This document shows, piece after piece, positions 1 to 8,300 of a stretch of DNA of 28,800 nucleotides. Under the pieces are notes generated by a model. The model searched no databases, was not told where the DNA came from, and worked only from the letters and a program-made list of their open reading frames with translations. Source of the stretch: Stentor coeruleus (taxonomy: Eukaryota; Ciliophora; Heterotrichea; Heterotrichida; Stentoridae); NCBI GenBank assembly GCA_001970955.1, contig MPUH01000942.1, positions 1 through 28,800 of the forward strand, in the 5' to 3' direction. The position numbers were made by a program, and so were the translations under genes. Every line of letters starts with the position of its first letter. Positions within the stretch are counted from its first letter, which is position 1.

Positions 1-408
1 TTTGTAAATATACTAATTAATTTAAATAAAGCTATAGATTTTCTATCTTACAGTTAATAATAAATCTTAAATAAAAATTTAATGATAATCCACCGCATGT
101 AGAAATTTCTATGAGAAGTTTGCTTTTAAAAATTTTAGCAAAAGTAATAAGGTATTTCTTAAATCTATTACTTAATCTTTTGTAAAAAGGCCTATATTAG
201 TCACTCAAAAAATTTAACTCTGTATATATCTAATGGCATTTCTATGGGCTTATGCAAATTATTGCTTCATATTTACTTTATTTTTATTACCTTTCTAAAT
301 CCTTTAAATTATTGTGTGCCTTTGCTGATAAAAAAATAAACATTTCCTCAGCAAGCTTATGTAATTTACTTAACTATATCTTAAGTATCAATAATTAACA
401 AAATGATA
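1..408. other. Gap left of the U-box gene
   Basis: I see no gene, RNA or repeat here. The stretch is AT-rich with stops in every frame, and C only slightly exceeds G on the + strand towards its right end. It is the 3' flank of the minus-strand U-box gene. Confidence 0.5.
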
Positions 409-921
409 TTATTTGCCCTTAAGAGACTTGATATGTTCTTCAACAATAGCTTTGACTGTATAGCAAGGGACAAGTTGGGATATTTCTAGTGGATTATTAG
501 TCAAAGGACAAGTTTTATGATTAGAAAGCCATGCCTCGATATTTTTCCTTTGAAAGCAGTGACCATATGGAGTCATTACGGGATCTGTCATCAGTTCTTG
601 CGATATTGGGCAAAGCAATAAATCGTTTTCTCCTTCAAATTGCTCATTTTCGTCTTCTTTATGACCTTCTTTGACTTCTTCTTTATGGTTTTCTTCTGCT
701 GGGGGATTTTCTTCAGAGGATTTACGTTGGTACTTTCGAAATGATTTTTTTCCCCCTGGTCCTTTATGCAAATGTAGTGTGTCGTGCAATTTCGCCAGGA
801 CTTTCTGCTGGTTGTCTCGAATTTTTTCCTTCATTTTAGCAACTTCTTCTTTGAATTTGCCTTTTTCTTCTTTAAACTTATTCGAGGCATTGGATGCAAA
901 TAATTTGAAATGATTAAACAT
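409..921 (-). CDS. U-box domain protein, probable E3 ubiquitin ligase
   Basis: A 170-residue protein. Residues 101-170 form a U-box: the opening L-C-P-I-S-Q-E-L-M-T-D-P-V (C104, P105, I106), then P-Y-G-H-C-F at 118-123, the helix N-I-E-A-W-L, and C-P-L-T near 138-141. U-boxes fold like RING fingers without zinc and recruit ubiquitin-charged E2 enzymes, so an E3 ligase or chaperone-linked ligase role follows from the family. The N-terminal 100 residues are charged and Lys/Glu-rich (residues 14-50 look helical or coiled-coil, 65-98 acidic and disordered) and match no substrate-binding domain I recognise. The start is the first ATG of the open frame and the stop is TAA. U-box assignment is firm; the substrate is unknown. 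Confidence 0.88.
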   Translation of the reverse strand: MFNHFKLFASNASNKFKEEKGKFKEEVAKMKEKIRDNQQKVLAKLHDTLHLHKGPGGKKSFRKYQRKSSEENPPAEENHKEEVKEGHKEDENEQFEGENDLLLCPISQELMTDPVMTPYGHCFQRKNIEAWLSNHKTCPLTNNPLEISQLVPCYTVKAIVEEHIKSLKGK

Positions 922-1821
922 TTATAATGTATTTATTATGGTAGCCCATATGTAAAAATGTTTATTGCTATGAATTAGATGACAAAACTTTTTATGAAGT
1001 TTTATATTTTGAGTATTGATAGAAAAATACACTTTTGGGATTTGAAATAATAGTAATGAAGAAGCTATTTAAGAATCTTTTTTTCGTAGTTTATGAGGCT
1101 AATTTAAAGGGTATGATAATTTGATATTTATAAAAGATAATTTTAATGCTGAAGGTACTTTCGATTTTGTTAAAGCGCATTCTATTTATTATAAATTTTA
1201 TGTAATTAAGCTTATAGATGAATAAATGCACTTGGATATTTTTCTGATTTCATGGTATCCTTTAGTTTTGCAAGCAAATAAGCTCATGAATTATCTTAAA
1301 AAATTCGATAATATTTATAGATATTACCCTAAGAAATGTTATATTACTGGATTTTAAAAAATGTAAGAGGAAAATATATACCTAATATGATTGAATGCGC
1401 TTAGCATTTAACTTTATACATTAAAACTTTCAGAAACTTAAATTTTATTTTTAAAACTCTCAAGTCAAAAGAAGTTTCTCTACAGATCCAGAAATTCCAA
1501 ATATTCAAACATTACCAACCAATATTGCATCCATTATATAATTCATACTAAACAACTTCCAATTCCTCACATAACCCTAAACTGAGAAATCCCTTATAAA
1601 TCGCTTCCTCCTTCATACCCTAAAAACCTAAAATCAGCATCACCCTAAAGTAACCCTATTATAACAATCACAAAATTCATTTCATACTCTCTACAAAAGC
1701 CACCTAATTTTCAATTAAAGTTCACTATGCATAATCTAAAACCCTTCACAAAAATATCCTAATCTCACATATCAAAAACCTTAAAATATAATCAAATCTT
1801 AAATAATAAGATTATTTAAAC
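922..1821. other. Gap between divergent genes, with C-rich leader
   Basis: The left part (922-1440) is AT-rich with more G than C. Between about 1052 and 1440 one + frame reads as protein-like only if its TAA/TAG/TGA codons are taken as sense (see findings). The right part (1480-1821) is the 5' flank of the next gene. It is C/A-rich and G-poor, with telomere-like words CACCCTAA (1641-1648) and TAACCCTA (1651-1658). No complete standard-code gene is seen. Confidence 0.5.
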
Positions 1822-2844
1822 ATGGATAAGTCTCGACTATGTCTCATCCTATCATGCAGAAAAACCAAAATCATTGGCAGATACTGCGTAAGACATTATG
1901 GGGAAAAATTCTGGCTTCAAATCAAACTTTGTCTAGAAGAACTCTACTCAGCATGTCCAAATATCCGAAAAGAAGTTGAAAAACTCCTCCCATCAGTTGT
2001 TGGGATAAAAGATTTTTGCAATTTCCTGAGTTTTTTAAGAATAACCTATAATTTAGGCGATGTAAAAACGATAATAAAAGAGTTTTCTGGGAGGAACAAT
2101 TTTATTGTATCTAGAGATAAGGTTTTAGAGTACATTTTTTGTGAAAATGTTCATGAAACCCCTAATAACGTATTTAAAACCTTGCCAGTGTTTACAAAAA
2201 GAGCCCCAAGCCCTGCTAAAGATACAGAACAAACTCCAAAAAACCTTTCTCCGACTAGTGAATTACTTAATAGATTAAGTCGAGGGTTAAAAAAATCCTT
2301 TTGTACATATGAAGAAGCTTTTGAAAGGTTTAGCAATTCACCAACATTGAAGTATTTCCAGTTTTCAAGAATATTTGAATATTTAAGTATTCATACAAAC
2401 GAAAAAAATATCAAAAATATCATGCTAAGGTCTTCAAAATCTGGGGAAATCAGCAAAAAACAATTTAAGACTTTATGGTTTAATAAAGAAAACTTATGCA
2501 AGGCTTCAGAGTGCAAGAAAAAGTTCATAAATTATTTTGGGTACTGCAAAAAGCATAACAAAAATGCATCGGAAAGAGGAAAAAGTTTGATGACGAGCAT
2601 TTTTAAGATCTTAGATGCGAGAAGTCAGAATTTGATTAAAGAATGCTTTATGGATGGGTTTGAGCTCACGACAAAAAATGTTAAAGCGGTCTTGAGTCCT
2701 TTTTGTCAGATGAGCTTAACAGATAAAGATTGGGAAAATGTTGCTGTGTATATTTTGGAAAAGGTTAATCAGAAGGAAGAGAGCTTTATGGAAAGCCAGA
2801 TAAGGTTTTTCCGGTCTCCTACTTCTTTTGATCAGAGATTTTAA
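1822..2844 (+). CDS. Hypothetical protein with duplicated Cys3His motif
   Basis: A 340-residue protein of a family I do not recognise. It contains the same Cys/His spacing twice: C7-x4-C12-x9-C22-x2-H25 at the N-terminus and C226-x4-C231-x10-C242-x2-H245. This suggests two small zinc-binding modules, or a tandem duplication of a motif-plus-helical unit. The second copy (K-A-S-E-C ... G-Y-C-K-K-H) is reminiscent of short zinc fingers of the WRKY19-like type, but that is only a resemblance. Residues 125-150 are Ser/Pro/Thr-rich and probably a linker. Residues about 160-220 (F-S-N-S ... K-S-G-E-I-S-K-K-Q-F) look like a degenerate EF-hand pair. The start is the first ATG after the C-rich leader; the stop is TAA. 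Real gene likely; function unknown. Confidence 0.75.
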   Translation: MDKSRLCLILSCRKTKIIGRYCVRHYGEKFWLQIKLCLEELYSACPNIRKEVEKLLPSVVGIKDFCNFLSFLRITYNLGDVKTIIKEFSGRNNFIVSRDKVLEYIFCENVHETPNNVFKTLPVFTKRAPSPAKDTEQTPKNLSPTSELLNRLSRGLKKSFCTYEEAFERFSNSPTLKYFQFSRIFEYLSIHTNEKNIKNIMLRSSKSGEISKKQFKTLWFNKENLCKASECKKKFINYFGYCKKHNKNASERGKSLMTSIFKILDARSQNLIKECFMDGFELTTKNVKAVLSPFCQMSLTDKDWENVAVYILEKVNQKEESFMESQIRFFRSPTSFDQRF

Positions 2845-3458
2845 GTATTTTTAATATATTTGTTGAGGATATGCTATGCAAATTTTCTTAATGTTTAAAG
2901 TTAAATAGTTTTTTATAAGTTTTTTGGGTTTAACAGAATTTTTTTTTGAAATTGTTGTTATTAAGGTGGAGTTTTGGCTAGGATTATAGATCTTTAAATT
3001 TTTATTGGCTATTTTAAGAGTAAGAATGAATATTTATATAGATTTTGAAAGATTGCTGATATGAGAATAATAGCATTGATAATAACTATATGCTAAATAC
3101 TTTTTAAGTTGTGACAATAAGCTAATTATAAGAGAAAAAATATCAAAGAACTTTATATTGGAGTTGATAGATTTCATTGTTATTTAATATCTTGCCTAAT
3201 TCGCATAATACTTTATCTTATCAACTTCTAGTTTCCTTTCAATAACTTTATTTCAATATATTTTCATTTAAACATTAGCACAATTTATCTCAATCCACTC
3301 ATTTTCTTCAATCCTTCCAATCCTCAACAATTCCCAAAACAAAATCCCATCTTATTCAATCCTCTTTGAAAACTCATACGCACCTATTTTTAAACACATA
3401 AAAGGATATAAAAATAATACTATCCATAAAATTCTATTAATAAGTAATAATATTTTTA
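2845..3458. other. Gap: G-rich 3' flank, then C-rich 5' leader
   Basis: From 2845 to about 3180 the + strand is G-rich and C-poor (3' flank of the gene on the left). From about 3190 to 3440 it turns C-rich and G-poor (5' flank of the gene on the right). One + frame from 2873 to about 3215 stays protein-like if eleven stop codons are read as Gln or Trp (see findings). No standard-code gene is visible. Confidence 0.5.
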
Positions 3459-4385
3459 ATGTTGATTCTTAAAAGAATTGGTACACATCAAATCAAAATT
3501 TTATTTACCATTCGCGTCCACTACGTGTTTTTAAAGTTATCTTATCCTATTTCAGCCAAAGTTAGCTGGAAAAGAAGTACTTCTTATGCAGGAAATAAAA
3601 TCACAGAAACATCCACAATTGAAATATATGATTCTCCTACTGATTTTAGTCAAGAGCTTACTATGTCAAATACAATATATCAAAAATCATCAGGGTTTTT
3701 GCCTAAAGAGGCTGAAATTAAAGTCCTTGGGAATAATTTTGGGACTTGGAAAGAGCTTGGAAGATTAGTTTTGAACTTGTCTAATTATATTGATGTTGTT
3801 AGTAAGGAGCAAGTTTATCATTTGCAGAAAGCTCAAGATAAAGATGCGGTTATTTGCTTGTCAATAAGTACAAATTTAGCGAAACAGAAGGAATTAAGTC
3901 ATAATGAACATGATGTGGATCAATTAGTTAAACAACTCAATGATACTAAAAACAAGATTTTTACTTTAAAAAACGATTTCGATGAGGTACTAAACCAAAA
4001 AGAATCTCTAAAATCAGAACTTATAACAGCTCAGCAGGAACTCAACACCTTAAAAACCTTAGAAAGTGTATATGCTAATTCTACTCTTAGAGTTGAAAAG
4101 TACTTTCTATATAGCAATTTTTTGAAGTCTCAATTAGAAAATCTTAAACAAGAGCTTTTTTCTGCTAAAGAAACTAATGAGAATTTGAAAAAAGGTATGA
4201 AAATGCAAGGAGAAATCCTAGATGCAAATAAAAAAATTAGCAATGGGAATAATATGTAAAAAATAAATAGAATAAAGAACTTTTATGAAGAAAATAAAGA
4301 TGAAGATAAGATTGGGAATCAGGTTTTTGAATTGGGGAATCGCTTAAACAATATAATGAAAAGATATGGAGAGATACCTAAGTAA
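3459..4385 (+). CDS. NT-C2-like / coiled-coil protein (one 15-nt intron)
   Basis: Two exons, 3459-4255 and 4271-4385, give 303 residues. Without splicing the frame stops at TAA 4257-4259. Removing the 15-nt GT...AG intron restores an open frame that ends in K-R-Y-G-E-I-P-K and TAA at 4383-4385. Residues about 10-115 resemble the N-terminal C2 (NT-C2) fold of EEIG1/EHBP1-type proteins: alternating beta strands, an S-W-K-R strand, then F-L-P-K-E-A-E-I-K-V-L-G and a closing L-G-R-L-V-L-N-L-S-N-Y. From about 140 onward it is coiled coil. Proteins of this build usually tether membranes or organelles to the cytoskeleton, but that is family inference. The start is the first ATG after a C-rich leader; an upstream exon cannot be excluded. 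Confidence 0.7.
4256..4270 (+). other. 15-nt spliceosomal intron
   Basis: GTAAAAAATAAATAG begins with GT, ends with AG and contains an in-frame TAA when retained. Removing it joins AT|A (Ile) and opens 37 further codons to a TAA stop. Its length and AT-rich body match the tiny introns known from heterotrich ciliates. Confidence 0.8.
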
Positions 4386-5344
4386 AAATAATTATAAGTT
4401 ATTAAAGCATATTTTATATATGGCAAAATTTTATTTCTACAGAAGAGTGATTGAATTTGGTTTAAATCTTGGAATTTGCAGATAAAGCTGATTGTAAATA
4501 GATTTTTATTTAGTTATATTATTACATTTTTGTCATATTATCTATGTAAAAATCATTTATATACCTTTTCCTTATTTCTTCTTCAAAAAACTCTTATTCT
4601 CTATTTATTTTTAAAGTATTATTTCCGATATTCTAAACCTGCTATATACTAAGCTTTACCTATATAAAACATATAATACTTTGAATTTGCATAAAATAGC
4701 CACATTTCATCAATTAATTCAGATTTTTCTGGTTTTCTTGTGTTAAGCCAAGCTTAAAATGCTAATCATCTCTAAAGCACTATTACTTACTCTGAAACCA
4801 TCATAAACTCCATAATTATCATATATTTCTTAGTCAATTGAGTAAGCTTGAGTCGTCCTTTAAGTATAATCATATATTAGCTTATCATTTTAAAAAGTAT
4901 GCATTATCCCGTTGCCGATTTGTGTTTATTTATATCCTAAAATTGGTTTTATATTCTATGCCCACTATATTTGAATGCTTTAACTTTAATTAGCCAGATT
5001 CCTTTTTTAAGGTTAAATTTATGCTTTCTTTATCAAAGACTATTTTTGGGGTTTTGGTTTTTATAGTAGTTGCAGATGCCAACTGATAAATTTATGAATT
5101 GGGATCATATTTTTAAACTTAATTCTTAATGCTAAGAACTTTCATATCCTTTCATACCAGACTAACCTTAACTCTTAGTAAAACAGCATTATCAAGCTCA
5201 GTATTGCCAATTTTATGCGGCTAATTTTTATTAATAGAATTTCATAAAAATATTCATTACCTGGTTAATTCCAGGAGTTCTCAATAATATTATAATCAAA
5301 ATCTTTTAATTCCTAAGTGTTATTCAAGAAATTATAACTACTTA
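4386..5344. other. Gap between convergent genes, possible gene relic
   Basis: There is no standard-code ORF of note. C exceeds G on the + strand towards the right (5141-5200: 16 C, 4 G by my count), as seen next to other minus-strand 3' ends. On the minus strand, three adjoining segments (about 5230-4890, 4889-4770 and 4770-4620) read as protein-like in successive frames if TAA/TAG are taken as Gln. This is described in the findings. Confidence 0.45.
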
Positions 5345-8300
5345 TTAGCCCATTCTCAATAGTAAATTCTTGAACTCTTTAATATCGAGTTTCCCATCTT
5401 TATTCTCATCAATATCTTTCAATGTCTGCATCCATTCATTTTCACTATGCCCTAACACCCTCTTCAATTCAACTGTGCTTATCTCTCCACTTCCATCAGC
5501 ATCAAACATAGCAAAAGTGCTTTCAAGGTTTTCCTTCGACATCATCATATTTTTAGATGTAAAAACGGTCAAAAACTCACTGAAGTCAATCCACCCACTA
5601 CCATTTGCATCAACTTCTGATATACAAGTCCTAATTTCATTTTCACTCATTGCTATACCTATTTCATCCATAGCATTAATAAGTTCATCAACACTAACTT
5701 TACCATCACCATTTTTATCAATCCTTGTATACATATCAGTAGCTTGTTTTTTAGTCTGTTCATTAGCTAGGTTTTGAGTCATAAACATATAGATAGCTTG
5801 TTGGAGTTTATTAGTTGAATAGAAATGCTTGAAGTTTTTGAATGTTCTGACGATCATAGGTTTAGACATGTCTAAAGACTTTAAAGACTGCTTAATCCAA
5901 GGGTCAACAAGGAGTTCAGCAGCTGAAGGTCTTTTGGCGGGATCAAAAGTTAACATGACCCTTACAACTCTTTTAGCATGGTTCGAAACTTTTGACCAAG
6001 CTTTTTCCTTATATGTTAATATCCCTTTAGCTGCTTTTTTCCTAACATCCGCATCTGTTTTGCCTGTAAAAGGTGGCACTCCAACTAATAAAGCATACAA
6101 AATCACACCGCAAGCCCAAATATCTGCAGCTTTAGAGAAGTTCCCCGTAAACACTTCAGGAGCTAAATAATGGCTTGTCCCTGAGATCTTATCAACAAAG
6201 CCTTTATTATCAATAGCATTAGCGAAATCACAAATCTTCAAAATCGCATCATCACTTGAATCAGAAAACTGTAGATTCTCAGGCCTTAAATCTCTATGAC
6301 AAATTTCATTACTATGCAAATAAGCCAAACCTTGAAGTACTTGTCTTATATACTTACAAGCTACTTCTTCACAATGACTTCCTTTACCCATAATTTTCTC
6401 AAAAAGCTCAGGACCGCTACATAGTTCAGTAATTACATAAACCTTAGTCCCGTCAATCAAAATATCAACAACTTTAGCTGTATTTGGATGATCAAGTTCC
6501 CTCAATATACTCACTTCAGTCCTAACATTTGTCGTGAAATCCTTCAACATTATCATCTTAGCCCAATAATGTTTTTTTGACTGTAAATGCCTAACAACCA
6601 TTTTTTCTCCAAGTAAACTTTTACCTAAATGCTTAACAATTGTATAGAAATCAGTGAGTTTTTCTGACCGGAATTCATTGAAACTATTTACATCAATTCG
6701 GATTTTCGACATAGTTTTATGAAGGACTCTAAAATGCACACCAGCTGCAGCGAATCTCATGCCATGAATAAGTTTTAAAGATGGAGATGGCTTTTTGTAT
6801 TTTATATTAGAAAAAGTGTTTATAGATAACGTTGTGCCGATTATTGTATGGTTATCAGAAATACACCAACCTGAAGGTCTGAGTTCAATAAGCGCATGAA
6901 AAGGACTAGTATTTGCTAAGACAATATCATTAAAACTACCACTGCCAAGTCTAATTATTTTCTTATCAGTGAATGTAAATTTGCTTCCAAACATTACTTC
7001 AGATAAAAACTCTAATTCTAAACAAGCATTCATGTCATAGCTGTTGCTTTTACCTCTAAAAGATAACATCAGACTATTATCTTCGCTTGGTTTAGGTGCA
7101 GAACATGTATTTACTCTGATTTCGTGTTCACCAAGGTAGATAAGTGCATCTTCATATAAAACTACAGGGATTTCAAAAACTTTTAACTTGACAATATGCT
7201 CAGAACTATTATCAACAAGGTAATAACCTGCTTTTTTAGAATGGATCTGAAAATGAGATATAGAAAATCTGGTATCTGCTGAATTAAACTCAATATCATT
7301 TTGGAACTGTGAGTTTTCTTTACCAAAGTAAACTGTACGATCAGCACAAAACCTTTGTGAACCTTTAAACCCTTCAAAGCATATTTCAAAAGTATCTCCA
7401 CGGTTGAAACTTGTACATTGAGTTACTGGATCTGGTATTGTTTCTTCAATAAGGACAATAAGCTGATATCCAAGTTTATCAACCATTTGTTTTCTATCAT
7501 TTGAAATGCCTCTATTTATAATCATATCTTTTTCTTCATTATTTTCCCATGAGTCAAAGAACATATTCACTTCTTCAGCATCTATAAAATAGTTTTTATT
7601 TGCATCAATACTTTCTCTGATACTTTTCCTTAAGCCTGGTGTAATGTTGATTTTTTCTTCTTTCAAAACATTAGTGAAACCTTCAAAAAACACAGAAAAA
7701 GGTATGGTATAGGCTCTTAAGTATCTTGAATGGAAGTCTTTAGCTGTACGGTTTTTAAGGGCGTTGAGGATTTTTTTCTTCCCATCGACATTAGAAAAAT
7801 CCATAAACAGTTTTTCTTTAAAATCATTAGATATAACCGTACCTTGTTCCATGAGATATGAACTAAATCCTCTTGCGCTATTCTCATCAAGAACAAATTG
7901 ATATATGAGCCTTTTTTCATTATCCATAGCATCTAAAAGCTCAGGAATTACTTGAGAATAATTTGTATAGTCAATAACTTTAGTCTCTTTTTGGGCTATA
8001 TTGCCTTTGTAGTTATAGAAAATTTTATATTGCGATGAAGCTAAAGAGTTGTTCCACATAGCAGAATGGCCTTCATTTTTCCTCTGTGAAGGGTTGAGTT
8101 CATTGATTTCAACTTCTTGTTCACGTGTTGTGAAGGTGAAAAATATATGCAAACGACCTACAACATCTTCTAAAAAGGTGAATTCTTGAAGCAAGGATTG
8201 ATACTCGTCTAGCTGGAATGGAAAACCTGCGAGGACTACATAACGAGATCTTACTGGGATACGTTTGACTCTTTCTTTTATTAGAAGGGTTTTTAAGGTT

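Noticed and set aside
4885..4900. Programmed +1 frameshift in the stop-interrupted minus-strand stretch
   Set aside because: There is no supported gene on either side, and a decayed gene or chance explains the frame change equally well.
5370..6170. Plus-strand frames of 135 and 113 codons inside the large fusion gene
   Set aside because: They lie opposite the kinase and EF-hand coding sequence and have no domain of their own; antisense shadows.
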